Assembly: GCF_009389715.1 (NCBI RefSeq)
Contig: NW_024067834.1
Span: 248,001-312,000 of the forward strand
DNA from: Phoenix dactylifera
Taxonomy: Eukaryota > Streptophyta > Magnoliopsida > Arecales > Arecaceae
Direction: 5' to 3'
Length of the DNA stretch: 64,000 nucleotides
Shown here: piece after piece, positions 12,464 to 25,250 of the stretch
Layout of the letters: each line of letters opens with the position of its first letter
How positions within the stretch are numbered: position 1 is the first letter of the stretch
Notes under the pieces: model-generated
Seen by the model: only the letters and a program-made list of their open reading frames with translations
Told to the model about the DNA's origin: nothing
Databases searched by the model: none
Program-made: the position numbers and the translations under genes

Positions 12464-15400
12464 ATGGCGGACGCTTCGTTCTGCCCGGACTGCAAGCGGA
12501 GCACGGAGGTGGTGTTGGACCACTCGGCGGGGGACATGGTGTGCTTGGAGTGCGGGCTGGTGCTGGAGGCCCACTCCATCGACGAGACCTCCGAGTGGCG
12601 GACCTTCGCCAACGAATCCTCTGAAAACGACCCAGTCCGTGTCGGCGGTCCATCCAACCCGCTCCTCACCGACGGCGGCCTCTCCACTGTCATCGCCAAG
12701 CCCAACGGCGCCCAGGGCGACTTCCTCTCCTCCTCCCTCGGCCGCTGGCAGACCCGCGGCTCCAACCCCGACCGCTCCCTCATCCTTGCCTTCCGCACCA
12801 TCGCCAATATGGCCGACAGGTCCTTTTCTAGATCTAACTAACCCCCCATCTCCATCTTCCTTCTTCTTGATTTCTTGCTCTTTTCGATGGTCAATTAGAC
12901 TGAGTGCTATTACGTTTAGGTATTGAATCGAGCATGCTATATATGTCTGGAATGTAAAAACGTCTGCCAGCAAATTAGATATCTTTGTAATAATGTGAAT
13001 CAACAAACAATGGCTAAACCCTGAAGTAATCCCTTTAATTTATTATTCTACAATCCATGACGTATGGTAGAGTGGAAGACTGGTAAACTTAGTGACATTT
13101 TCTTTTGTCTTTTTCTACAAAACTGGAATCCATTTGCTGTTTGTGTCATGCCTGAGGCACACATATGGCTAGATGTATTATAGAAAAAGAATTGAACACA
13201 AGTGGGAAACAGTTGGATGCTTTTAAGAAAATATTTGTTCTTCAAATGTCTTCTTGGGTTCTCTTTATAAATTGGGCCACAAGCACTAGGTTTGTTTCTA
13301 GAAACCAGATAAACAACACTAACGTTCCTGATATTGATAATATTGATCGAATCATGTTAGCTTGTAAGACGTAATATGTGTCTTTTGTTTCCATGAAAAA
13401 GATAATCCAAATTGTCTTATTGCATAATTTTTAAATTTCAAATTAAATGTTCTAAATTTCAAATTCAATGTTAAAGCTAGTACTGATCTAGTGGCCTTTT
13501 CTTTCAGGTTGGGTCTTGTCGCCACTATCAAGGTACAAAACTAGTCTGCATATGGTTTCTATTCTGCAGAATTTTTATAAAAGCAACATCATTTCTTTGA
13601 GATGAATTTTGAGAGTAAATAACATGGTTGGGGGTAAGGATGATTTTAATTTTTTTTTGCTGTCAAGCTGTATAAATCACATTGCTATTTTTTAATAAAT
13701 TCTTATGGCTCGTTCCTTCTGTTTGCTTTTGTATCAAATACTGGTCTCACTGTAGCTTATCAGATGTCTTCTGTTTTAATTTTCTAATGATGTTCATGGC
13801 AATGCATTGTGGGTTTTTCTCCTATGTGCTGAGATTTTTGCTGATTTATTTACCCTTTTCTTTCCTGCAAGAGAGTTGTATGCGTATGTCTATAGTGTTC
13901 TAAAATCAGAAGTTTGAGTTGAGACTAATAAGATGGAAGTTGTTCATTGGTATTGACAACTTTTGGATTCTTTAATGACAACTAAATTTAATATGAAAAT
14001 TACATAAAACTTCTAAACCACAAAAATTAAGCTTGCAAATCTGGTCCATCTACATGCAAATCATAGCAAGTCCATTTAAGTTCGACAACATTTTGCAGCG
14101 AGCTCCTGACTTAACAATTGCACTTTGTGTATCGGTGACAAATTCTTTATGAAAGCAACAGTAGGCAAAAACAATAGCCTTAAATGAATCCTTAAATACC
14201 AGCTAATGGGATCTAAATTCCACCTATTGGTTATGCATTCTAAGCTTATGTTTTCCAGGATAGCTCTCTAAGATTTTTGGAGACTTGGGAAATAGTCGTG
14301 ACGAAGAGGGAAGAAGGCAGGGTATGTTACAGGGAAATGCATTGCATTCTAATGTTCATAGCATAAGCAAAATAGCCTATGGAGCAAAGTATTGGTGCAT
14401 GTTTTGACCGTTCATAGATGTTCAGTGGGCTTCCATTGTTCATCTCTGCAGTGCTACTTCCATTCTTTTAATTTTTCTTTGTTGTTTCTCTATGTAAAGG
14501 AGGGGATTAGCTGCTGGGTTTGATGATTGAGTATGGATAGATGGAAAGAGTCACAAGATTTTTGAACCATTATTGAACACCTTTTCATGTTACAGCTTAA
14601 AGTCGCTATGATAGGAGTCTTTGGATGCAGAACCACCTTCCCTTTGGAGTCAATATTACGAGAATTTATCTTCTTGATGAAGGAAAATCTGGCTTAGTTC
14701 TGGAAGAAATGCTAGGCACATGAAATGTTTGACTATTACCTTATCATATGATTTATAATCATTTTGGACAACAAACATGCCAGCAAAACTTCTGAAACCA
14801 TTGACATGGAAACTCCATCGACCTGGCCAGAATCAAAACTGAGACCAAGTTTAAACCTCAGTTGCTATATTATCGACCATAATATTGGAAATCTGGATTC
14901 TTTTCCAGTTTTCCAAAATTTCCATCTCAGCCAAGATATAGCGCGATCTTGGTCCATCTAGTTATTGGCCACCCAATCAGACGCAGAGATCTAAGTAACT
15001 AAAAACCTTTCCTGGAAGGCAATTTACAAGCATGAATCACTATGAACTTTTTTCATTTTATTTCTGATATATTTGTATCTTCTATTTCATCCTTTTGGTT
15101 TTGCCTTCAATTTGCTAATTGATATTTTTAGCCTTCAAGCTTTTATAATTCTAATCAATGGCAAATTTATCACCAAAATATAAGGAAAAACAAAAGATCA
15201 AACTATCTAGAGCAGGCCTGTGGTTCACCTTAGAAGTATATATGCATGTGACTGGTGTTGTTTTGTTTATGTGCATAAGTTCTTGCTTACACATTTAGAT
15301 GCCACAGCTGTCCTTTGATGAACTTAAATGATAATTACTACTTCCTGTGCTGATATATGTGCAGTTTCTGCGAGTTAGATAAGAGTCCCAGCCTATTTGA

Positions 15401-18400
15401 AACTTATTAGTGCCTGTTTGGATAATCCTGTGCAATCCAATAGGATTCACAAGAACACAGGCCAAGCAAGGCCTCTACTCACAGTATTCACAGAAATACT
15501 TTCAGAGTAGGCTCGCCCAAATCCTGTAGGAAGAAAAAAATGACCTCACCAGTCCTTTTTTCTATCCTACAGGATGGATTTGAAGAGGTCCAGTTGATAT
15601 AAGCTGGGCCAAGCTTCATATTTTATAATACTAGACATATCTGTGCACATAGTCTAGAAGATATGTGCTGGACGAGCCAGACCCGATTCTTGCAGGATTT
15701 TTTTATCCCGATCTTGTAGGAATATCCAAACATGCTCTTAATCTTGTTTCTATCCTAGAGATTATTATTATTGATGATCTGCCTTGTGTATGTAATCTGC
15801 TACTCAATGGAAATAGTGTTGTAGTATTTTTTGTGTTTTTTCCATTCCTACTTATATAATTTATGTGTGAATGGATGTAATTATGTTGTAGGTCCCTAAG
15901 AATCTTACTATCTTGCTTTTAACTTTTGAGCTGCTATTGTAGCTGCTTGTTTTCTGATTTTTACATTGTAATAATCCCTTCTGTTTTTCTTATCCTAGTA
16001 GAGCACATTGTTTGTATATCACCTATTTCAGGTGATATGTTGATGGATGATTAACTTTACATATTGATAAATACACATTAACATCATGTGCAAGCTTGAA
16101 ATTTAGGATAAGGACTATAGGTAGGGAATTGACTTATGTTTACACAGTCATGCATTAACAAAATTTCATAGGTGTAATTTACATATCGCTAGTAATGTGG
16201 GAATCTCACTCTGAAGCTTATGTATACCTTCATTTTGAAGGTTTTGTACAATTCAGAATTATGTTTTGTTGTCACTCTGTCCGACTGTGTGCTAGGCTTT
16301 CAAATTCTAAAATGAATTGCAAGGAGAGGAAGAGCTTGTATTGTTGCAAATATAAAAAATGCTGTTTTAGGTGATAAGGCACAAGTTTAAACTGGTAAAG
16401 TTGGGTACAAGCTTTCATTAATGTGTATCAATATATTCTGTTGCATATTGCTTTGGTATGTTTTGAAACAAACTGATATACAATTATTTGAGTCAGAACA
16501 TATGTTGTATGGTACATGCATCTTTACCTTGTCAATAGCGTACTTTTATGGTGTTATCATAGATATTGTACTGTAATGATGAGTCCTTTTAATCCTGGAC
16601 TCTTGCGTGCCATATATTGCACTCCCAATTATTGCAATAATCTCTACTATTATAAGCCAAGTTCCCTTGAGCCATCTGTTTGTGAAACCAGGCTTTCTGA
16701 GCGACCCTTCTGCAAGCATTATTATCAAGATATAAGCGGCCCTTCTGCAAGCATTATTATCAAGATATAAATCCCAGCCCTCCATCCATCAGAAGTGTTA
16801 GCATCTCTCTCTCTCTTTCTCTCTCCGAGCTGCATGGTGTGAGCATCAAATTCAAAAATAAATTCCATCTTCCTGTAATATTATAACCTATATGTATGGT
16901 AAAGCAAATAAGCGAGGCCCATGAGTCTCTAACTTAACCCATACTTTTCTTTTAGGGATGTACCACTTCCAGATTCTTCATAAATGACAAGAATATAGAC
17001 TTAAATGAGAAGTTTTTTAAATCAAATGTACTGCGAACAATGTTTATGGATGGTATCATAGTGATCCATCAAATGTCCCTTGTTGAATATACTATGTATA
17101 TTGCATGTGCTTAGATGGTATTTTTGGAGATTTGGCGGTTCATTGCAAAAGCCGTTTATTCTTTCAATTCATAGCATAACAACTCATATTTGCTGACCTT
17201 TTCAGCTTAGAACTATTTGCTAGAGCTGTTGGCGAGGTTGTTAATTTGGATGCCTTTATTATGTCCATTTTTGGTTTCTAATTCTTTGTTATGCAAACAA
17301 GAACTTTACGTAGTTGTTGTTGCTGTCATCATTTGAAGTCTGGTTTGTGCTGTATCTTTACTTAGCTGGAGGGTAGATAATGGTCAGTTGTGTGTGAATG
17401 CTCTAAGATGCCCTTGGGGGGTTCATGTTGTTGGATTTTATCATCACTTAAATGATCGTAATGACTTGTTTTGTAAAGGATAGAGCCAATGAGATATATA
17501 AGAAAGTGGAAGATCTGAAGTCCATTAGAGGACGAAATCAAGATGCAATTTTGGCTGCTTGTCTATATATTGCTTGTCGCCAAGAGGACAGGCCTCGAAC
17601 TGTAAAGGGTATGGTTGACATCTTATTACAAGTCTTATCTGAATTATCATTTGGGGTGTACTTCATCAACTCCCGTATTTTCAAATAGAAATCTGTTCTG
17701 TTGCCAATGGAGCTACGAAGAAGGAAATTGGTCGGGCAAAAGAGTACATTGTAAAGCAGCTTGAAGTTGAGATGGGTCAATCGATGGAAATGGGTACTAT
17801 CCATGCTGGGGATTTCCTGGTTAGTTCCGGTGTTTTACCATCTCTTCCTGTAGCTAGATTTTTGATATCCTTTTATTTTATAAATAGTCTTTTTTGTAGT
17901 TGAGATAGTCTTACAGAGATTTCTGAGTTTTGTTTTCCTCAATTTTGCAGCGGCGTTTTTGTTCACATCTTGGCATGTCAAATCAAGCAGTCAAGGCTGC
18001 TCAGGAAGCAGTCCAGAAGTCAGAAGAGCTTGATATAAGGTACATTTTTGGAAAGTTAATTAGTAAAAAATGTTACTTTCTGATTTCTTTTGTGTGTTCT
18101 AGGAAAAGTTCCTGATATCACCTACAATTCTCCTGATTGGTTTGATTATTCTTATAATTTCTCTTTTATGTAGTAAGCATCATTGATGAAGTTCTTTTCC
18201 CTCATCTGACTTGCCCTCATCTAAGTTTTAGGATGCTTTTTAGACCTGTGGTCTATCCAATTGTTATGACAGCTAGCAAGCTTTCTACGCTCTTGTTGTG
18301 CATTTGTACGACCGAAGGGCTTTAGGGCAACATATAAAGCCTTAAGCCTGCCTAGAAGCATACCATCTGATGACAAAATTCTATGCATTTTGTGAATAAA

Positions 18401-21400
18401 TTTTTTTGGGACCTTCAACATTTACTTATATCAGAAAATTCAATTCCAGATGGTAAATAGACATTTTTGCCAGCATAATCAATTAGAATACTTACTGAAA
18501 GTCAAGAAGCATGAACATAGATAAATATTTTCTTTTAGCATTTAAGTAACTAGTATAAGGTGGCAGCCTAAATACTAAATAAATTATTGGCATGCCAGTA
18601 AATATACTATACCAAGTTAAGAGTTAGAACATGAGGTTGTTATTGCACCCCAAATGCTGTTTGGTTGTCAGCATTATGAAAATGACTTTATGGAGTACCT
18701 AAATTGAGTGAGGTTTATAACATCACCGATTGGTTGCTTTTTGTGAAACCTGTTTCAGAGGGATTTGTCATGAAACCTGAAAAATGGGTTTTGTGAAAAG
18801 GTTGGCCCCTTTCTGTTTTTCATAAAACCTGCTTTATGATCAATCAAAATTTACAGACAACCAAACAAGCCCCCAACGTTTTTTTTCCTCCACTAAAAGG
18901 CATTTTCAGTTTGTAAATTTACTGGATGTTATACTAGAGATAATTTTTTATCTGCATAAGACATCATAAACTGTTATATGTGTTGCTTAATGTGGTATCT
19001 TAAACCTCCTAGGTGTTTGGATCAATATAAACTTCATCGTGCTGCAGTTATCTAGGGTTTTGAAGCCTTCAAACTCATTAAGAATAGCTGTGCCTGCACT
19101 GATGCTTATGCTGCACTATGAGTTACATTTTTTCATCCTTCAATTGTCATAAAATGACCAACTTGCGTATATGATTGATATATATGGAACATAGATTGTG
19201 AAATGAAAGGAATCCCTTCTTTTAACTAAATGATAAATAAATATGAAAAGTCTTAAAATGAAGTCTAATTTTCCTAAACATCTCGCAGTCACAAACTCTC
19301 CTCTTATTAACTAATGCATTGGGAATAGTTATTACAATGGACCTATTCGGAAGCATCTTCCTGACATTTGCTCTGATCTATGGTAAATGATGCCATTTTG
19401 CAAAATTTATTATTTTTTAAAGAAAATCCCTTGGATTAGACTATGTAGGTGTATGTAACTATATGTTAATAAGTGACTAAAATACACTTTTATTTTGGCA
19501 TAAATAAATGACTGCCAGACCTAAAGTGCAATTTTATTCTGACGTAAATAAACACAAAACATAAAACTAAACTAACTAATATGTTTATCTATAAATTATT
19601 TTAAGCATAAAGATGTTCTAAATTACAATTGTTCTTGATAGGTACTCATGTCCTATAGCAAGAATTTGAAGTTGGTGTTGCCCTAAATAGAAGATCTGAC
19701 TGAGAAGAAATTTACCCCCTCCATAATTCACTTTAGGCAGTAATCTTCGAAACTCATTATTTGTAATACGACAACCAAGAAAAAAATTATATTATAGCAA
19801 CTTAATATATGCAGCAACTCTGATTATTCTTTTTTTTTTTTAGAATAAGACCATCACCATTACTTTTGCATTGTTTCCACACATTTGTGACCATCAAAAG
19901 TAATTTTACGAAAATTGCTCCTTTCAAATAAGAGGCTACCCCCTATAATGACATTTGTGTTGGAACTTTTATTACAGAAAATAGATACATGAACTATTTT
20001 ATTTACAATGCTCTCAATAGGTGTACATTTTTTGCACCATTGTTTACAGCTCTTTCCATTTGAGTATCTTTGTAAGCTGTTACGCCTTTAGTTTTGATGG
20101 GTTTGATATACTACATTGCACGAGTAAATTCTTATGAAAGTTCCAGCAATTTCAGCTTGTGCTATAGTTTTGCTCTTATCCAGCATTAACTCTTTAATAA
20201 TCAATATCAGTCCAAACCCATTTCAGTGAAGAGATCAATTTGTTATTTGTGCCAACAGGTATTAACATGGAGATTAGTCCCGGCTTTGATTGGTTCTTCT
20301 AGAAGCTAAACAGAGATGAATGGTAAACATACATAAGCAGTCAGGTTTTCACAAAAATGTAGAACACACAGTAGCGATAAAAGCAAACAAATCAAAAGAG
20401 CTTTCATCAGTAATAGACATTGCAAAAATATTTTAGAAGAAGAAAGTAAAGAATTGAAAAAGTGAAAAAATATTTTGATTGGCTTTCTAGATACAATTAA
20501 TGCTACATGGCCAAATCAGCAATTTGGGACACTTTGAGCAGGTCTGTGAGTTGGCTAGAGAGTGCAAAGAAAAAACTATTCGTAGATAAGAGGGAGCATC
20601 AGAATGATCAGGAGTAAAAGGAGCCAAAGAGTGCTTAGGAGAGGAAGAGGTGTTGAAAGAGGGAAAGAGAGTTGGGGGAAATTCCTTTTGGAATGCAGAT
20701 AAAGAGCAGCTAAAATTGAATCTCAATCCACTTTCTGAAAAATGCTGTCCTGCCCCAATGGCACACCTTTCCACCTAGCAACCTTTGAATCATTCCCTCT
20801 TCTCTTTCCACATTAGACGTTTGAAGTATCAAATCAGCCCCGATGGGATAAGCCGCTATTGCATGGCAGGGCTAGGCTCACTTGGAATGCTCTACTTGCA
20901 TGAGCCCAGTCCATGCAACAAACTAGGGAGTGAGAAGGAGCCCGCAGAGAAAAGGGAAAGGGGGGTTGTCATGGTGTTGGTGCCTTGTAGTCAAAGTCAA
21001 ATGCATTGCTTTTTGGTCATAGTAACATGGCACAGTAGTCAGGATCAAGTGCCATTGATCCAGTTAGGGGTAGATGGAAGTGCCTAGCCTTAGCTAAACA
21101 ACGTTATTAGAGGATCTTTGGTGCTGCAAGTGTCTTGTCTTCAACTTTTAACTTGCTTTTCATGATGGCTTGTAGCTCCCAGTTTAGTTTCTATATAGGG
21201 AGGATATTGGAACAAGTATGTGCAGAGCCCAATTTTTTCAGATGGCATGTTTGAAATGAGGAAACCTTTGATGCCATAATTGTCTGTTCTTTCTATCATT
21301 GGTTATGGTGTGGAGAAACAAAGAGCCTAGATAATTGAGATGGTTGACTGCTGGGGTATTGACTGTAAAATCTTTTTGTATTTTCAGGACCTTTAGGGTG

Positions 21401-23006
21401 TCACTCTGTATTTAGAGAAGTTGCTATGGAATCTTTTAGAAACAACTAGGATCCAAGGCTTTGTTTATACTTTATACTATTCAAGAAAAGATCCTTACAG
21501 AAGCTTGCTAACAAGAAGCTAGTTTTGACTGTTTCTGAACATTTTGCCTAAATGAGTGCGATGCTTAGTCTCCTATGCAACTTCATTTGGATTTCCTGGT
21601 GCTAGGTTTTCATTCACTCAATAACCTAGGACTGTGAGTTGAAGACATGATCTTGGGTGTCAGGTAGGATGCTGTTAAGAGTTTAAAGATGCGTAAAGAA
21701 GAAAGTATGGCATGCTGTATTCTCTGGAATATGGAACTTGAGGAATGAAAATATCTGTTTTGAGAAGCACAGAACATCAAGGGAGAATGAAGAAGGTAAC
21801 TTGTGATGCTGGTCTTGGGGATCAGGAAATGGGTTTACTATTGTGAAAATGACTAGATAGGGACTTTCATTTCTGTGTCTATTTATTTATTTTTTCTTTT
21901 TCACTCTTGCACTTGCCTTTTTCTTTTGTTGGTTCCTCATCTTTGATATCATCTTGTCATGATCATTTGAAGGTTCAAATCTATCTGGTCAATCCTTCTC
22001 TACCCCTCATACTCTTGAATGGATACTTCTGTTGAAAAAGAAAGAGGCACAGGAGTTTTTATTGTATGAAATCTTTTAACAATTTAGACCTAATAACTTA
22101 CAGTGCAAAATCTTATAATCATTATCCAAATGTTACAATTCATGGGGACTTTGAGATATGGTTGAGTCACCTCATTTTCACTAGTCAATAGTGCGAATCA
22201 AGTTATTTTGACAATTTTTTTTAGTAACATCATTCAGGTTGTCATGCTGAGATTTAGGGAAACTGTACTACAGATTGTATTATGTAGATGATAACGTTGA
22301 CCCCATTTTACTGTAGATAAACATTGCTGGCAGCTACAAGTCTGCAGCTATCATAATCCAAATCCATGAATGGTTCACTTGTCTGATAACTTGATATTAT
22401 GTGTAGCTTCATCTGTTCCATATTCCTTGTTGATATTTTATCTCTTCATTTGTTGATATATTATTTTTGATAGCAAGTAGTTCAGTTATGGTCCAAGCCA
22501 TTGCGTTGACTGATAATCTATACATTTTCATGGAGAAGCTCATCATATTAAAGTCAAGCCTTGGGCCATGAAGAAAAGCATATTGAGATCATCATGTTAT
22601 TTTAAACCAGAACCACTTACAAAGATTTTAGTTCTTCTAATATGATGTTACCTTGCAATAACGGGAGGAATGTAAAATCTGTATTAACTGGCAAGGATTG
22701 CAACAACCATTGCTTTTGCAGGAGGAGTCCTATATCAATCGCAGCAGCTGTCATTTACATGATAACTCAGCTATCAGAGGAGAAGAAACCTCTAAGAGGT
22801 TCGGAAACAATATTTTTTTTGGCCTGTGGTTCCAGTATATTGTTTTTTTGTACTCACAATAATATGTTGCAGATATCTCTTTGGCCACGGGAGTGGCAGA
22901 AGGCACTATAAGGAATTCATACAAAGATCTTTATCCCTATGCTTCAAGGATCATTCCAGCCTCATTTGCCAAGGAGGAAGACCTCAAGAATCTCTGCAGC
23001 CCATAG
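12464..23006 (+). CDS. TFIIB: Transcription initiation factor IIB (TFIIB), 7 exons
   Basis: TFIIB bridges TBP-bound promoter DNA and RNA polymerase II in the nucleus. Exons by hand: 12464-12819, 13508-13532, 17479-17608, 17689-17819, 17951-18039, 22722-22798 and 22873-23006. They join in frame to 313 residues, the usual plant length. The N-terminal zinc ribbon has cysteines at 7, 10, 27 and 30. The B-reader/linker follows ([19 protein letters not shown], then [12 protein letters not shown]). Two cyclin-type repeats follow, at about 112-205 and 212-300 ([28 protein letters not shown]). The ATG at 12464 gives the conserved family N-terminus. Exon 2 is only 25 bp. Introns 2 (3.9 kb) and 5 (4.7 kb) are large and carry transposon debris. 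Exon 1 is much more GC-rich than the rest, a gradient typical of monocots. Confidence 0.96.
15410..15737. mobile_element. Tourist-like MITE (PIF/Harbinger type) in TFIIB intron 2
   Basis: The element is about 328 bp. The left end reads GTGCCTGTTTGGATAATCCT. The right end, reverse-complemented, reads GAGCATGTTTGGATATTCCT, giving imperfect terminal inverted repeats of about 20 bp. TTA flanks both sides (15407-15409 and 15738-15740), matching the 3-bp TWA target preference of PIF/Harbinger elements. There is no coding capacity. Confidence 0.75.
16705..16770. repeat. 35-bp direct tandem duplication, TFIIB intron 2
   Basis: CCCTTCTGCAAGCATTATTA and the next 11 bases occur identically at 16705 and 16740, separated by four bases. 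The perfect identity suggests a recent duplication. Confidence 0.9.
18653..18872. mobile_element. Small inverted-repeat element (MITE-like), TFIIB intron 5
   Basis: About 220 bp is bounded by GCTGTTTGGTTGTCAG on the left and CAGACAACCAAACAAG on the right, which are near-perfect inverted repeats. Flanking CCCCAA occurs on both sides and may be part of a target-site duplication. The superfamily is uncertain (hAT or PIF/Harbinger). Confidence 0.5.
18873..22721. other. Remainder of TFIIB intron 5 (about 3.8 kb)
   Basis: The sequence is AT-rich with one less AT-rich block at about 20490-21090. No exon, RNA gene or delimitable transposon was recognised. The open frames in it resemble no family I know. 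Confidence 0.4.
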
Positions 23007-25034
23007 TTCATAATTAACCAGTTGCAGTTGAGCTACTTGAAAAATTCAGGACCGGCAGGTAGCATGGTGTGACTGATGCATGCCATTTGTTATTGGCACA
23101 AGAATGTTCACATTCTTCGACATGAACTTTTGAAAGGACTCCAGAAACGAACCTGAAGTAGTTTTCTTTTTTTTTCCCCCTCTCAACATATGTATTTCTG
23201 AACGACTTTGTGTGGTGATGAGCAAACACATTATAAACTAACCTAACCTTATGGCTGAGACAAACATAAATACTAGTCCGCGTAGGCCTCTGGCACTAGG
23301 CTAGGATAAATGATAACTATACAACCTGTGCTTTTAATAGCTTTTGCCATGTAATTAAGCTTGAGTCCTTGTTTATTGTACACGTGTTTGACGACTTTCT
23401 GTATCTGACTGTAAAATTCTTGAAGAGTATTCAACAGATCAGATGTCATGTTCTATTACAATGACAGATCAAATCATATTATTTATAAAGTAAAAGATTT
23501 TATCTCATTTTATCTAAAAACTTAAATATACTTTTGGGAAAAAAATTATCTCAATTCTAGGTCGGTGGAAATTGGACCTCATATGATTTTTTTTTTTCTT
23601 TTTATGAAGGATTTGTTTGGTTTGTGGAAAGAGGAGAAAAGTGTGGTCAACGAAAAATTGGAGAAATGTCTTATATTTTATTGGAGTTTTTAAAGGATGA
23701 AGATAGAAAAGTAGCTTTTTCAAGAGAATAAGATTCTCTTATTTTATAGGAAAGAAAAATTTATGTGAGACATGAAAAAATCCAGCTCCGATTGGTTAGT
23801 AAATAGTAATGGAGTTTTTTTTTTCAAAAATGCTCTTAAGTTTTTAAATAGAATTGTGTAAAGTCCTTTTCTTTATTAAGAATATAACATGTATTTTATA
23901 CAACTTTTTTAAAAAAGTAGATGCTCAACTAAATATAAACTATTGTAAAATATTATTTTTTCATGGTTAGCTAAACATAGAAAATTATTATTTTTTTATA
24001 TAATTAAATCGGATATCACTCACCGAGCAACCATCATCTCTACAATTTACTCAAGCAATTAACATGCAAAATCAAGTAATTTAGAAATAAAAGACAGCAC
24101 AGTTTTTTGACATGGAAAATCTTTCTATGTGAAGGAAAAAAATTACGAAACCTAGTCCAACAAAATATTTTACTATTTAGAATAATGGAATTACAATAAA
24201 TCCTTTTTATATCAATTAGAGATTGCACAAACATCAACAAAATTTAATCTCGGCTTCCGGAACAAAAATATTCATTAGGATAATGGTACAATAGAGTAAT
24301 AAATATGTAGCAAGAAAGATCAAATTTTACTTCTAATTTTTCTTTTACATAATTATTGAGGTTCTATACAAAATAGTTTGTCTCTTTTAGTATTGGTCAA
24401 TGTTAATTAGGTTGAGCCTTAGGCTGATATATTTGAATTTATTTTTTAGTTGAAATGGGATAGATATTTTCATCTTCTAGTGAAAGATAGTGACCAAGCA
24501 GTCTCTAGTTGCCCTGATGAACCGCATCATTGATAGTATGGCAATATCAACATTGTTATCTCTATGGACAATGGTACAATAGAGTAACAAATATGAAGCA
24601 AGAAAGATCAAGTTCTACTTCTATTTTTTTTAAAAATAATTATTGAGGTTCTATGTGAAATTCCCATTAAGGATGCATCCTCGATGTTATAAGTACAATT
24701 ATAATAGAAATACAGTTTATTGTGGGATTACGAGTAGTCAGTCAGTCTCACCTAGCTTCTAAAGAACATGCAGTGACCAACGAGGTCTTGGAGGAGGGGA
24801 AAGAAACAAAAAGAAAACGACGAGTCGCATCAAATCAGAACATCCACTACGTGGAATGGGCTTCCGGGAATGAAACACGGTACGAAGAAATCCGGACCGT
24901 CCACCGGCAATCAAGTACGGCGGTCCGACGTGGAGTGACACGTGGCATTCTCTCTAACGGTCCGGTGCGGATCGGACGGCTTGGCGAGCAGGAAGCGTGA
25001 CAGCCGTCGATGTTAGCTCGCTCTCGAGTGCTGG
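23007..25034. other. TFIIB 3'UTR and intergenic region
   Basis: The TFIIB 3'UTR probably extends to about 23400. From 23450 to 24700 the DNA is very AT-rich with poly-A and poly-T tracts and no gene. From about 24760 GC content rises towards the next promoter, including a CACGTG core in GACACGTGGC near 24940. Confidence 0.5.
24282..24660 (+). repeat. Direct repeat pair, about 90 bp
   Basis: A block beginning AATGGTACAATAGAGTAA and continuing through GCAAGAAAGATCAA to ATTATTGAGGTTCTAT occurs at about 24282-24371 and again at about 24570-24655, with roughly 85-90% identity by eye. The spacing of about 288 bp suggests an old LTR-like or duplicated element. Confidence 0.6.
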
Positions 25035-25041
25035 TATAAAA
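25035..25041 (+). promoter_or_regulatory. TATA box of the TIC-like gene
   Basis: TATAAAA lies just upstream of a GA-repeat leader. Transcription would begin about 30 bp downstream, near the start of the GA run. Confidence 0.65.
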
Positions 25042-25053
25042 GGCCAAAAGAAT

Positions 25054-25056
<3 letters not shown>

Positions 25057-25091
<35 letters not shown>
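25057..25091. repeat. (AG)n repeat in the 5' leader
   Basis: About 17 AG units lie where the transcript is expected to start. GA repeats in plant leaders can bind BPC/GAGA-binding proteins; here that is inference. Confidence 0.9.
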
Positions 25092-25093
<2 letters not shown>

Positions 25094-25250
25094 AACCGTT
25101 CTGGGCGGCAGACAGGCACGGCTTCTCAGGGCCGGTAGTCCGTCCTCCGAGGCTACTTTTCTCTCTTTATTGCATCCAAAAAGAAGTACTTTTTTTTCTT
25201 GGGTTTTTAGGCAGAACGAGAGACTGAGAGGCAGAAGAGCTGGAGATCAA

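Noticed and set aside
12254-13006. Long minus-strand open frame (250 codons) opposite TFIIB exon 1
   Set aside because: It is a shadow of the GC-rich TFIIB exon, with low-complexity Gly/Glu/Val composition and no family features.
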